From the NCBI GenBank assembly GCA_016218085.1, contig JACREY010000015.1, forward strand, positions 238,061 through 302,060: a stretch of DNA of 64,000 nucleotides. Direction: 5' to 3'. This stretch comes from Ignavibacteriota bacterium (GTDB taxonomy: Bacteria; Bacteroidota; Ignavibacteria; Tepidaquicellales; Tepidaquicellaceae). How positions within the stretch are numbered: the first letter of the stretch is position 1; each line of letters starts with the position of its first letter. Below are positions 17,117-25,878 of this stretch, piece by piece. The notes under the pieces are model-generated. The model made no database searches and was not told the origin of the DNA. It saw only the letters and a list, made by a program, of their open reading frames with translations. A program made the translations under genes and the position numbers.

Positions 17117-18496
17117 ATGATAAAAAAAATACTATTTACATTTCTCTTCTCCGCATTGATTATCAAACCAGATTACGCACAGAATAATGACACAACAGCA
17201 ATACAAAATATATACAAAGAAGCATTGAGAAGCGATGAGGCGACTGATAACCTGCGATACCTTTGCAAGAATATAGGGCACAGACTTGCAGGAACTATTG
17301 GTTCGGAGCGTGCAGTTGAATGGGTTCAGACCAGGTTGAACGAAATGAATCTCGATAATGTATACCTACAGGATATAATGGTGAGGCACTGGGAGCGCGG
17401 AGATAAGGAATACTGTTACCTGAAATCGGATATATTCGGAAAGAAGGAATTGAATATCTGTGCGCTGGGCACTTCTATCGGAACGGGAAAAGAAGGGCTG
17501 AAAGGGAATGTAATAGAAGTGAAATCTTTCGATGAATTGCGAATGCTGGGAAGGGAAAAAGTGGAAGGGAAAATCGTTTTTTTCAATAATTCAACCAAGC
17601 AGGAATTTTTCAATACATTTCAGGCATACGGAGATGCGGTCGGACCGAGAGTGACAGGTGCCATCGAAGGTGCAATGCTCGGAGCCGCGGGAGTTATGAT
17701 TCGTTCGGTAACTCTCGGCATAAGTGATTTTCCCCATACGGGAGTAATGAGGTATGCGGACTCGGTCAAGAAAATTCCCGCAGTTGCATTGAGTACAAGG
17801 GATGCGGATTATTTAAGCCAGTGCCTGAAATTCGATAAGGAGCTTCAGGTATATTTCAGGACAACCTGCGAGGAATTTCCCGATAAGAAATCTTATAATG
17901 TAATCGGTGAAATAAAGGGTTCAGAATTTCCCGATGAAATAATAGTTGTAAGCGGACATCTGGACTGCTGGGATTTGGGAGAAGGAGCGCACGATGACGG
18001 AGCAGGAATTGTTCAGGCGATGGATGTTTTAAGAATTTTCAAGGCACTTGATTTAAAGCCGATGCACACAATCAGATTTATTGCATTTATGGATGAGGAA
18101 GTTGCACAGAGAGGCGGGAGGAAATACGCGGAAATTGTAAAGCAGAAAAACGAAAAGCACATTGCGGCAATAGAATCAGACGAAGGCGGGGCGATACCGC
18201 ACGGATTCAGCATGGAATCGACAGATGAGCAGTTCAAGAAAATTTCTTCCTATAGAGGACTGCTGGAACAGTACGGATTATTTCAGTACCGGCAGGGGGG
18301 AAGCGCAGTGGATATATATTTCCTGAAGGATCTTGGTTTTCCGAGAATTGGGCTTTTGTGCGATTCGCAGAGGTATTTTGACTTTCATCATTCGGGAAAT
18401 GATGTATTTGAGAATGTTCATCCGCGGGAGTTGAAGCTTGGCAGTGCAGCGCTTGCCGCGCTTGTCTACCTAATAGATAAATACGGAAATCAATAA
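17117..18496 (+). CDS. M28 family zinc aminopeptidase/carboxypeptidase Q-like, exported
   Basis: 459 aa with a signal peptide ('SALIIKPDYAQ', cleavage near residue 21). A PA domain insert lies around residues 120-245; the M28 catalytic domain follows with H281 and D283 in 'SGHLDCWD', D293-D294 in 'AHDDGAG', E327-E328 in 'MDEEVA', D355 and H424/H425, a complete two-zinc set. The order resembles mammalian carboxypeptidase Q (PGCP) and bacterial periplasmic peptidases that trim dipeptides or peptides. It sits between an aldolase and an amino-acid permease that starts 4 bp after its stop, so the pair probably releases and imports amino acids. Confidence 0.9.
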   Translation: MIKKILFTFLFSALIIKPDYAQNNDTTAIQNIYKEALRSDEATDNLRYLCKNIGHRLAGTIGSERAVEWVQTRLNEMNLDNVYLQDIMVRHWERGDKEYCYLKSDIFGKKELNICALGTSIGTGKEGLKGNVIEVKSFDELRMLGREKVEGKIVFFNNSTKQEFFNTFQAYGDAVGPRVTGAIEGAMLGAAGVMIRSVTLGISDFPHTGVMRYADSVKKIPAVALSTRDADYLSQCLKFDKELQVYFRTTCEEFPDKKSYNVIGEIKGSEFPDEIIVVSGHLDCWDLGEGAHDDGAGIVQAMDVLRIFKALDLKPMHTIRFIAFMDEEVAQRGGRKYAEIVKQKNEKHIAAIESDEGGAIPHGFSMESTDEQFKKISSYRGLLEQYGLFQYRQGGSAVDIYFLKDLGFPRIGLLCDSQRYFDFHHSGNDVFENVHPRELKLGSAALAALVYLIDKYGNQ

Positions 18497-18500
18497 TTCA

Positions 18501-19817
18501 ATGAGCATCAAGCCGAAATTAAACTTACTCGATACAACAGTAGCAGTCATAAGCCTTGTGATTGGCATAGGAATATTCCGCACACCTGCGCTTGTGGCAA
18601 AAGAGACTGGAAGCGTGGAACTTTTTTTTGCGGCATGGATAGCAGGTGGAGTAATAGCTCTTTTCGGCGGACTGACATTTGCGGAGCTCGGTTCCAGGAA
18701 ACCTTTTGCTGGCGGGTTTTACAAACTCGCATCAGAGGCATATCATCCTGCCGTTGCATTCATGATAAATTTTCTCGGTATCGTAATTACAAGCGGTGCC
18801 ACATATGCCGCTGTAATGCTGTTGGGAGTGGAGTATTTATCGGGACTGATTCCGATTGAAGGGATTTCATCCCCTGCCGGTTTGAAAATAACGGCAACAA
18901 TAATTGTATTAATTATTTTCATTATAAATTTCCTCGGAATAAAAACGAGTGCTACGGTTTTGAATATTATAACAATTTCAAAAATCGGAGTGATAGTAAT
19001 ATTCAGCGCGGTTGCGATTTTCCTATCAGGAAGCGGCGATACAAGCAAGCCAGTTGAAATTGTGCAAAACAGTTCCATCTTCTCAGCTTTTACAAACGGA
19101 CTGATATCGGTATTCTTTTCATACGGAGGATACCAGCTTGTGATGAACCTTTGTGCAGACGTGATAGAGCCGAAGAGAAACCTCAAGCGCGGAATAATAA
19201 CAGGGGTACTTCTGACAATCGGGATTTACCTGCTTATTAATTACGGTTATTATAAGATGCTGGGCTTCAGCGGAGTGGCGGGCTCGCCGCTGATAGCGGC
19301 AGAAGTGGCACAGCTGATTTTCGGAAGCGCGGGAAATAAAATAATATCGTTTATAATTTTCATTTCGGCGGCGGGATTTGTGAATGTATCTATGCTTCAC
19401 CTGCCGAGAATTTATCACGCAATGGCGGAAGAAAAAGTTGTTCCGAAAGCATTTATGAAAGTGAACGAAAAAACGCAGGTGCAGGAATTCACTTTGATTT
19501 TTCTTACGCTTGTGATTTTATTTTTCATAATTATGCAAGGACAGTTTGACAAGCTGATTAATATAATAATGTTCAATGACAACCTTGCGATTGCTGTCGT
19601 TGCTTCGACAATTTTTGTTTACAGAAGAAGAAAGGAAGAAACTGCAAGTTACGACGGATTTAAAGTTAGCCCTATCATACATTTCATTTATGTTTTATTC
19701 CTGTTAATAGTGGCATTCAAGGCATTTTCGCAGGACTATATATCCGGTTTAATCAGTGTTTCCGTCCTTCTACTCGGACTTCCGATATTTTATATATTGA
19801 AGAAATACATAAAATAG
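18501..19817 (+). CDS. APC family amino acid permease
   Basis: 438 aa, about 12 hydrophobic segments across the full length and no signal peptide cleavage site. The first helix carries 'VISLVIGIGIFRTP', the unwound Gly-rich substrate motif of the amino acid-polyamine-organocation superfamily; 'FAELGSRKPFAGGFYKLASEAY' (key part 'GGFYKLASEAY') follows. It would import (or exchange) amino acids across the inner membrane. It lies 4 bp after the exported M28 peptidase, suggesting coupled peptide breakdown and uptake. Specific substrate cannot be read from the sequence. A bidirectional terminator follows. Confidence 0.9.
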   Translation: MSIKPKLNLLDTTVAVISLVIGIGIFRTPALVAKETGSVELFFAAWIAGGVIALFGGLTFAELGSRKPFAGGFYKLASEAYHPAVAFMINFLGIVITSGATYAAVMLLGVEYLSGLIPIEGISSPAGLKITATIIVLIIFIINFLGIKTSATVLNIITISKIGVIVIFSAVAIFLSGSGDTSKPVEIVQNSSIFSAFTNGLISVFFSYGGYQLVMNLCADVIEPKRNLKRGIITGVLLTIGIYLLINYGYYKMLGFSGVAGSPLIAAEVAQLIFGSAGNKIISFIIFISAAGFVNVSMLHLPRIYHAMAEEKVVPKAFMKVNEKTQVQEFTLIFLTLVILFFIIMQGQFDKLINIIMFNDNLAIAVVASTIFVYRRRKEETASYDGFKVSPIIHFIYVLFLLIVAFKAFSQDYISGLISVSVLLLGLPIFYILKKYIK

Positions 19818-19850
19818 AAAATGGAAAATGGGAAATAGAAAACGGGAAAT
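19816..19850. repeat. 7-bp-period tract
   Basis: Five 7-bp units of the form GGGAAAT/AGAAAAT directly follow the permease stop. Together with the terminator, tRNA-Leu and the tRNA fragment this accounts for most of the 414-bp protein-gene-free stretch 19818-20231; the remaining ~150 bp before the next gene are AT-rich with nothing recognised. Confidence 0.6.
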
Positions 19851-19854
19851 ATTA

Positions 19855-19892
19855 AAAAAATGTTAAATTGCTAGAGCAATTTAACATTTTAA
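19855..19892. terminator. Bidirectional terminator between permease and tRNA-Leu
   Basis: TGTTAAATTGC (19861-19871) pairs exactly with GCAATTTAACA (19876-19886) around TAGA. An A-run precedes and a T-run follows, so it can end the plus-strand permease transcript and the minus-strand tRNA transcript. Confidence 0.8.
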
Positions 19893-19909
19893 TATTACAT
19901 GGTTAAGTG

Positions 19910-19992
19910 TGCGGGAAGAGGGACTTGAACCCTCACGCCGACGTGGCGCCACCCCCTCAAGATGGTGCGTCTACCAGTTTCGCCATTCCCGC
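19910..19992 (-). tRNA. tRNA-Leu (GAG anticodon)
   Basis: 83-nt class II tRNA. The acceptor GCGGGAA pairs with TTCCCGC; the D-arm contains 'AACTGGTAGACGC'; the anticodon arm is CCATC-TTGAGGG-GGTGG with anticodon GAG (reads CUC and CUU); a long variable arm based on CGCC/GGCG and the T-loop GTTCAAG follow. CCA is not encoded. Its first 45 nt are repeated exactly 90 bp upstream on the same strand. Confidence 0.95.
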
Positions 19993-20022
19993 AATATTAT
20001 AAAAAACAATTTCGTACTCTCA

Positions 20023-20083
20023 TCCCGATACATCGGGACCACCCCCTCAAGATGGTGCGTCTACCAGTTTCGCCATTCCCGCA
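20023..20083 (-). pseudogene. 5' half of tRNA-Leu joined to a palindrome
   Basis: 20039-20083 is an exact 45-bp copy of 19949-19993, that is the tRNA-Leu 5' end through the anticodon stem. Where the long variable arm should start, the sequence becomes the palindrome TCCCGATGTATCGGGA (minus strand, plus 20023-20038). The next bases TGAGAGTAC weakly resemble the tRNA's TGAGGGTTC, then homology is lost; no T-arm or 3' acceptor strand remains. It is not a functional tRNA by itself. Confidence 0.85.
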
Positions 20084-20231
20084 GTGAATTTTTAAAATAA
20101 CAATTTTGAGCAAAGAAATAAAGTGATTTCTTTTGTCTCAAATTCTATTAGTAATATTATTTTAAATTGTTATTAATTTTTCTATGATTTATATTTATAA
20201 TATATTTTTTAGAAACAAATATTTATTTTAA

Positions 20232-21938
20232 ATGAGTTCAAATATAAACAAATACGAAAAGCCTAAAATTTGTTGTATTGATATAGATGATGATATTGCT
20301 CAAAATATTATTAATATTGGGTTTTCAAATTTATTCAAAGGTACATTTGGGACAATTATAAATAAGATAAATTTCAAAAATCAATATGATGAAAAGTACT
20401 TTCATGTAGATTTTTTATTCCCTTCTAATATTCAAGAATACGATATTATAATATATGATCTAACATATAGCAATAACAAAGATTACACAGAAGAAGACAC
20501 AAAAATAAAAGCAACAAGTGCTACTAAAATAACTCAATTAAAATGTAAATATCCGACCAGTATATTTAATCCAAAACCTTTATCGTCAAGTTTCTTTGGA
20601 TCAAAACTTAACGTTAGAAAAAATAAGTTTATCCAAATTGTATTTGCTTGTATGGGATATTCAAATAAATATAGACCTATCTCCATCCATGGATCAAATA
20701 TTATGGATTTAGAAAGTTTCGAGAATAATATTTATGATTTTTGGAATAAAATTCCATTATTAAATACTATAGAAGGTCAAGAAGTCATTAATGTCGCAAA
20801 AAACAATGACATAAAAATATTTTTAGAAAAATATAAAAAAGATATTAAATATTATCAAACATTTAGTCACCCATCTTATTTCGAAAAAACACTGTTTCCT
20901 TTTTTAACAAATAACGAAAACGAAATTATTTCCTTTGCATTAAACGAGCCAAATAAAATATCATTCGTTTTTCCCGATATTAAAGATAAAAAATCTTTTT
21001 TGGAAGAATTTTTAATTAATTTACTACCTTCAATTCTCCCGGATTTCTTCCCTCAATCGCAATTATTTAAATGGATAAATAATGAAGAATATTATTTACC
21101 TAATCACAACAATATTATTATCGAAAGAAATACTATTGAAGAAAATTTCAAAATAAGTATTGAAGAAAACGACAAAAAGTTAAAAGAAAACAAATTAAAA
21201 TATTTTTTCCTTCATGATTTATTAACTGAAACCGATAAGAAGTTAGTTGAATCATTGAAAAAATATTTAGAGTGGCTGGGATTTAAAAAAGTTACTATAA
21301 AAGATGAGATTGTAGATGATATATTGGAGGAAGATATTGAAATAGGGTTAGACAATGGTTTACTAATAATCGAAGTAAAAGGGATTGGTGGAACATCAAC
21401 AGATTCTGATTGTTCACAAATTTCAAAAATTAAACATAGAAGATGTGAGGAAAGAACGAAATTTGATGTATTTGCGCTATACATTGTAAATCATCAAAGA
21501 TTTTTACCTCCGAATAAAAGAAAAAACCCACCTTTTACTACTCAGCAAATTAAAGATGCATATTTAGATAAAAGAGGTTTACTTACAACTTATCAATTAT
21601 ATAATTTATACTTCGATATTGAAAATGGAATATTCACAAAAGAGGAAGTAAGAAAAATATTATTAAATTTTGGAATAATATCATTTAGACCTACTGTAAA
21701 TAATATGATTGGCATCACTAGTGAAGTATTAAAAGACGGATCAGTTTTTATAATAAATTTAAATAATACAAAAATATTTAAAGGGCAAGAGATATTTATC
21801 GAAAAAAATGATAAGTTTAAAAAAAGTAAAATTCTTTCAATTCAATTCAATGATAAAGAAATAGAAGAAATAGAATCTGGAGAAGTTGGTATCAAAATAG
21901 ATTCTAATATAAAAAAAGGATCTAAAATTTGGATTTAA
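20232..21938 (+). CDS. AT-rich PD-(D/E)xK nuclease-like protein with EF-Tu-domain-2-like tail
   Basis: 568 aa, family not recognised. Residues about 11-80 resemble a Rossmann/receiver-like start ('KICCIDIDDDIAQN', 'YDIIIYDLTYS'). Residues about 335-440 look like a PD-(D/E)xK nuclease core: helix, then 'EEDIEIGLDNGLLIIEVKG' with D368, E381 and K383 as candidate catalytic residues and Q396 following. Residues about 493-568 resemble the beta-barrel of translation-factor domain 2 ('ILSIQFNDKEIEEIESGEVGIKID'-type pattern, ending 'KKGSKIWI'). No signal peptide. Base composition is far more AT-rich than neighbours (a sample 60-bp line has 14 G+C against 27 in the gene at 3297). With a tRNA fragment just upstream this suggests horizontal transfer. 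A defence role is a guess. Confidence 0.6.
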   Translation: MSSNINKYEKPKICCIDIDDDIAQNIINIGFSNLFKGTFGTIINKINFKNQYDEKYFHVDFLFPSNIQEYDIIIYDLTYSNNKDYTEEDTKIKATSATKITQLKCKYPTSIFNPKPLSSSFFGSKLNVRKNKFIQIVFACMGYSNKYRPISIHGSNIMDLESFENNIYDFWNKIPLLNTIEGQEVINVAKNNDIKIFLEKYKKDIKYYQTFSHPSYFEKTLFPFLTNNENEIISFALNEPNKISFVFPDIKDKKSFLEEFLINLLPSILPDFFPQSQLFKWINNEEYYLPNHNNIIIERNTIEENFKISIEENDKKLKENKLKYFFLHDLLTETDKKLVESLKKYLEWLGFKKVTIKDEIVDDILEEDIEIGLDNGLLIIEVKGIGGTSTDSDCSQISKIKHRRCEERTKFDVFALYIVNHQRFLPPNKRKNPPFTTQQIKDAYLDKRGLLTTYQLYNLYFDIENGIFTKEEVRKILLNFGIISFRPTVNNMIGITSEVLKDGSVFIINLNNTKIFKGQEIFIEKNDKFKKSKILSIQFNDKEIEEIESGEVGIKIDSNIKKGSKIWI

Positions 21939-21945
21939 TTATCAG

Positions 21946-22872
21946 TTATCTTAACTTCTTTAAATCATTAAAGAGTTTTATTTCCTTTGCCGTCAGATTT
22001 TTCGGCATAATAATATCAAGTTTTAGGTACAAATCTCCGAACTCGTTCGGTTTTCCGTAAACAGGCATTCCGAGCTTGCCGAGGCGGAGGGTTTTTCCGA
22101 ATTCGGATTCTTTTGCAATATCAATTTTCACATTTCCTTTGAGCGTTTTGAATTCGACCTTGCCGCCGAGCACTGCGGTATATAAGTCAACAGGAAGATT
22201 TGCATACAAATCATCCCCTTTTCTCTCGAAAACATTATGTTTCAGAATATTTATTTTAATCAGCAGGTCACCGGATGCTCCGCCGCTTCTGCCCTGTCCG
22301 CCCTTGCCGGGAATTTTAAGCATATGTCCATCGGGTACGCCGGGTTTGATATTGAGCTTTATTGATTCGGTATCCAATTTAAAAACTCTTGTCGTTCCAC
22401 TGTAAGCTTCTTCGAGAGTGATTTCCATTTCCGCCTGATAATCCTGTCCGCGCGCCTGCATTGTTCTGCCACCGCGTCTTTTTTTCTGCGCGCCGCCAAA
22501 GAGCATATCGAAAAAGTCAGAATAGCCCGAGCCGCCGAAGAAATCACCGAAATCATCTCCACTAAAGGAATAACTTCTCTGCGAGCCTCCGGTATTTGCA
22601 TACTGCGACCAGTCGAAGCCCTGCGACCGGTTTCCGTGCTGCTGATAATACTGATAATTCTCACCCAGCTCATCATATTTTTTTCTTTTTGAAGAATCGC
22701 TAAGGACTTCGTTTGCTTCGTTAATTTCCTTGAACTTTTCTTCAGCCGATTTATCACCTTTGGTTTTATCCGGATGATATTTAAGTGCAAGCTTTCTGAA
22801 AGCTTTTTTAATTTCGTCCTGTGAAGCGGTCTTCTCTACACCTAATATTTTATAATAATCTTTGTATTCCAT
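21946..22872 (-). CDS. DnaJ-family co-chaperone, CbpA-like (no zinc finger)
   Basis: 308 aa. The J domain occupies residues 3-70 with HPD at 33-35, which stimulates DnaK ATPase. A Gly/Ser/Phe/Tyr-rich linker with '[17 protein letters not shown]' follows (about 85-125), then the C-terminal substrate-binding domains (about 140-300, '[15 protein letters not shown]', 'DLYLKLDI'). The cysteine zinc-finger repeats of DnaJ proper are absent, the type II/CbpA layout. It converges with the AT-rich gene at a 7-bp gap and follows radC on the same strand, separated by a 142-bp gap that contains a long 7-bp-period tract. Confidence 0.92.
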   Translation of the reverse strand: MEYKDYYKILGVEKTASQDEIKKAFRKLALKYHPDKTKGDKSAEEKFKEINEANEVLSDSSKRKKYDELGENYQYYQQHGNRSQGFDWSQYANTGGSQRSYSFSGDDFGDFFGGSGYSDFFDMLFGGAQKKRRGGRTMQARGQDYQAEMEITLEEAYSGTTRVFKLDTESIKLNIKPGVPDGHMLKIPGKGGQGRSGGASGDLLIKINILKHNVFERKGDDLYANLPVDLYTAVLGGKVEFKTLKGNVKIDIAKESEFGKTLRLGKLGMPVYGKPNEFGDLYLKLDIIMPKNLTAKEIKLFNDLKKLR

Positions 22873-22925
22873 TCTTTTCCAATTAAGCTTTAATTAAGAT
22901 TAAAATTTTTTACAATTTTTAAAAG

Positions 22926-22995
22926 GTAAATTGTAAATCGTAAAAAGCAAAAAGTAGAAGGTAGAAAGTAGAAGGTAGAAGGTAGAAAGTAAAAG
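22926..22995. repeat. Ten-unit 7-bp-period tract
   Basis: Ten consecutive 7-bp units from 22926 to 22995, starting as GTAAATT and turning into GTAGAAG/GTAGAAA by single substitutions, with no break in period. It fills most of the radC-dnaJ gap. This is the longest and clearest of the fixed-period tracts. Confidence 0.85.
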
Positions 22996-23014
22996 CGTAC
23001 AATGGGATTCAGAA

Positions 23015-23728
23015 TTAAAAAAAGTTTTTGTCTTTGAGGCTGGTGTAATTATCTTTTGTTACAACAATATGGTCGAGGAGTTCGATTCCCATAATTTTCC
23101 CTGCTTCGTAGAGCCGTTTTGTAATCCTGATATCATCTTCGGACGGCTCGCAGTCGCCTGAGGGATGATTATGAGCCACAATAATTTGCGCGGCGTGGCG
23201 GCGGATTGCTGATTCGAATGTTTCGCGCGGATGTACCAGGCTTGCGCTGAGTGTACCTTTGGAAGTTTTATCTATTCCGAGAATACGGTTACGCACATCG
23301 AAGCTGATAACAAAAAAATGTTCTTTTGAATAATCATCGATTTCGGACTGAATAAATTTCACTATTTCTGACGGGCTGGTGATTGCATTTTTTTTCACCC
23401 GCTCTTTTTCCGCTTCGATATTTTCTTTCAGGAGTCTTTTTGAAAGCTCGAAGCTAGCAATAAGCTGGCAGGCTTTTGCAAAGCCGATTCCGCGTACTTT
23501 CATCAGGTCATCGACAGATGCTTCGAGTATATTCTGGAGGTTTCCGAAATGTTGAATCAGCTTTTGCACGGTAACAAGTACAGATTCGCCTTTAATCCCT
23601 TTTCCAAGAATTACAGCAAGAAGCTCCTGTGAGGATATTTTATCCGCTCCCAAATTCTTTAGCCGTTCTCTCGGACGTTCGGATTTAGGAAGGTCGTGAA
23701 CTGTAAAATTATTTTTTTCATTTTCCAT
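23015..23728 (-). CDS. radC: RadC family JAB/MPN-domain protein
   Basis: 237 aa, normal length. The N-terminal part (about 15-100) is the helix-hairpin-helix region typical of RadC ('GADKISSQELLAVILGKG', 'VRGIGFAKACQLIASFEL'). The C-terminal MPN+ domain has H186 and H188 in 'AHNHPSG', S196 and D199, a complete JAMM zinc site. Historical annotation as a DNA-repair protein is weakly supported for the family; a JAMM hydrolase is a safer description. It begins 1 bp after the stop of the FecR-like gene, so it is in an operon with that gene and the CHASE2 gene. Confidence 0.92.
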   Translation of the reverse strand: MENEKNNFTVHDLPKSERPRERLKNLGADKISSQELLAVILGKGIKGESVLVTVQKLIQHFGNLQNILEASVDDLMKVRGIGFAKACQLIASFELSKRLLKENIEAEKERVKKNAITSPSEIVKFIQSEIDDYSKEHFFVISFDVRNRILGIDKTSKGTLSASLVHPRETFESAIRRHAAQIIVAHNHPSGDCEPSEDDIRITKRLYEAGKIMGIELLDHIVVTKDNYTSLKDKNFF

Positions 23729-23729
23729 T

Positions 23730-24530
23730 TTACATTAAACCGTATTTATCAAAAAGCCAGATTTTAAGATTATCAATATTGATGTTTCCGTAAACATCAT
23801 TAAGATACAGCACGACTTCCTGGATAATATAATCATTATTCTTTCCTGCGTTTTTCAGAAGATTAACATAGGATTTCAGTTCAGCAGTCAATTTAGATTC
23901 ATTTGCAAAAGACAGTTGAAATGAAGCAATCTTCGTGCTGGTATTTTTCCCTTTTTCAAAATAATACAGACTTACTCCCTGAACCGACTTCTGGTCAATT
24001 TCTATTTCATCAATTTTAAAAACGCTTTCTTTATCAATAAAGAGGGTATCCTTGTTGAATTTCAGTTTTTTGTTTATATCCTCGCCGTTGTATTTGTATT
24101 TAATATAAAAGAAATTCGATTCGCTCATTGGGTATGTTTTGATATCCACCGGGAGTCTGTAAGTTCCAATCACGAAATACGATTCACCGAATTCATTCTC
24201 GAGGCTGACCTCGCCCCTTGTGCTGAGGCTTCCGGTGCCCTGTGAAAGAACCGATTTCACAAAAGCCGAAAAGCTTTCATTCTTTTTACTTTTGCCGGGT
24301 TTAAGGATGAATCTTCCCTGTTCTGAACTCAGAACTGCTGCCTTTGAATCGGATGATTTGAATGTAAGCTTGTCAGTAGCGCAGATTTCATCCATTTCCT
24401 GAATCGGCTTTCCTGTTTTTTCCAGGATTATTTCTCCTTTAACCGAAAGCACGGTATAACACTGGCTGAGAAGGAAACCCGGAAGCGCCAGTATAAACAA
24501 CACAGCCGATAATAAAATTCTATTCTTCAT
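23730..24530 (-). CDS. Exported FecR-like/unknown protein of the CHASE2 operon
   Basis: 266 aa with a signal peptide ('FILALPGFLLSQC'; Q before C makes a lipobox unlikely). Residues about 25-110 ('VLSVKGEIILEKTGKPIQEMD', shortened key 'SVKGEIILEKTGKPI', then 'FILKPGKSKK') read like a FecR-type beta domain, as found beside signalling proteins. The rest, to residue 266, is unassigned. Its start overlaps the CHASE2 gene by 11 bp and its stop is 1 bp from radC, so the three are one transcript. The pairing of an exported FecR-like protein with a CHASE2 membrane protein is recurrent in bacteria and suggests envelope sensing. Function unknown. Confidence 0.6.
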   Translation of the reverse strand: MKNRILLSAVLFILALPGFLLSQCYTVLSVKGEIILEKTGKPIQEMDEICATDKLTFKSSDSKAAVLSSEQGRFILKPGKSKKNESFSAFVKSVLSQGTGSLSTRGEVSLENEFGESYFVIGTYRLPVDIKTYPMSESNFFYIKYKYNGEDINKKLKFNKDTLFIDKESVFKIDEIEIDQKSVQGVSLYYFEKGKNTSTKIASFQLSFANESKLTAELKSYVNLLKNAGKNNDYIIQEVVLYLNDVYGNINIDNLKIWLFDKYGLM

Positions 24531-25770
24531 TTAATTCTCCTTTTTCTTCACCGGATTTGATTTCTTTTTTTTGTTTTTTATTCCTGATATATTTAATCAA
24601 TGAATCCACGCCCTTCAGGTAAAAAGCGAGGATTAAAATATTTATATGAATGTTAAATATAAAATATGTAATGACTGAAATAAACATAAGATATACAACG
24701 AAACTCAGGACTTTTAAAATAAATTTCCCAAATTTTGTTCTGGATATTTTCTGAGTATATTTTCTTTCTTTCAGAAACATTTCGGAGAAAAGGTTATAGG
24801 AAACCGCAAAGAATCCGATAAACAGGAGCAGCACCAGTCCAAATGAAATCAGATTTTCGTTTTTCAGCAATGAAAAATATATATTAAACAGGATTAGCGT
24901 TCCGGACATTTTCCCGAACAATGTCTGGTGTAAATCGCGTTCGTAATAGTCTCCGAGAAAAATTATCTTATTGCCTACTGATTTATAAAATGCAGTATCC
25001 GGCAGGCGGAGAATGTCTCCCAGATTCACGAGATTATACATCTTTTCGGAATTCCTGTCAAGAAGTTCATAATATCTGAGCTTGAAATCCACAATCATAT
25101 TATTAAAGCACGGCTTTCCTCCGAGATAGGAAAAGTATTTCTTCTTTTCGAATTTTTTCCCGGTTATATCTTCATACATTTTGAGCGGAAGGCTTTTCAT
25201 AGTATCATTTGTCACGAGAGGATATTTCATAAAAACGTACTGAATTGCGCTGTAGTCAGCCAGACCTCTATTTATATCGAATACAGGATATTCAACACCG
25301 CCGGTATCGTTTATGTGATAAGGAATTATGAGATTTTTTGTATCCTTGATTTTTGAATACAACAGAGAATCGGCTGATGAAGAATCTTTAAAGAAAATAT
25401 CGCTTACGGCGTATTTATAAGAATCAGGCCGCCTGTTCAGTCGCTCGAAGAACAGAGCCAGTTTTCTCCTGTCGACTATGGGCTGATTTCCGACTGGAAA
25501 TCCTTCCTCATCGAGCATTGGAATCAGCATATTATCATAACAGACATTAATAAAAATATAATCGGCGGGATCGGGTTTCTCTTCTATTCCAAGAATAATT
25601 TTTTTCACGCCTGCTGTCACCTGGAAAAGCATTTTTTCATCACCGTAAACAAAATGCCTATTAACAAGCCAAAGCGAGATAAAGACAAGAAAGACAGAAT
25701 GAACAGCACTAAGCAGTATCAGCAAAGTCAGGTGTTTTTTCCTGAAAATATTTTGGAATGGATTTTTCAA
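24520..25770 (-). CDS. CHASE2-like membrane sensor protein without output domain
   Basis: 416 aa. A first membrane helix at about 13-37 is followed by a large extracytoplasmic domain (about 38-300) closing with 'NKIIFLGDYYERDLHQTLFG' (shortened) and 'MSGTLILFNIYFSLL', the conserved end of CHASE2 sensors, then about three membrane helices (310-395) and a short charged tail. CHASE2 proteins normally carry a kinase, cyclase or similar output; none is fused here, so signalling would go through a partner. It heads the operon with the FecR-like gene and radC, and is divergent from the WD40-caspase gene across 127 bp, making shared regulation possible. Confidence 0.7.
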   Translation of the reverse strand: MKNPFQNIFRKKHLTLLILLSAVHSVFLVFISLWLVNRHFVYGDEKMLFQVTAGVKKIILGIEEKPDPADYIFINVCYDNMLIPMLDEEGFPVGNQPIVDRRKLALFFERLNRRPDSYKYAVSDIFFKDSSSADSLLYSKIKDTKNLIIPYHINDTGGVEYPVFDINRGLADYSAIQYVFMKYPLVTNDTMKSLPLKMYEDITGKKFEKKKYFSYLGGKPCFNNMIVDFKLRYYELLDRNSEKMYNLVNLGDILRLPDTAFYKSVGNKIIFLGDYYERDLHQTLFGKMSGTLILFNIYFSLLKNENLISFGLVLLLFIGFFAVSYNLFSEMFLKERKYTQKISRTKFGKFILKVLSFVVYLMFISVITYFIFNIHINILILAFYLKGVDSLIKYIRNKKQKKEIKSGEEKGELNEE

Positions 25771-25878
25771 TCACCAATAAATATTTATGGTAATATAATA
25801 TTTTTAAATAATAAAATATATCACAATCATTATTCTTGACTTGTCATATTTACATAAATTTCTTATCCTTGAACCATA

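Noticed and set aside
19949..20083. tRNA-Leu direct repeats as att sites of an integrated island
   Set aside because: The copies are only 90 bp apart, contain the 5' rather than the 3' tRNA half, and no integrase gene is present in the window. Recorded instead as a tRNA-fragment module.
19909..20100. Short plus-strand open frame over the tRNA-Leu region
   Set aside because: It is the reverse strand of the tRNA and its partial copy, not a protein gene.
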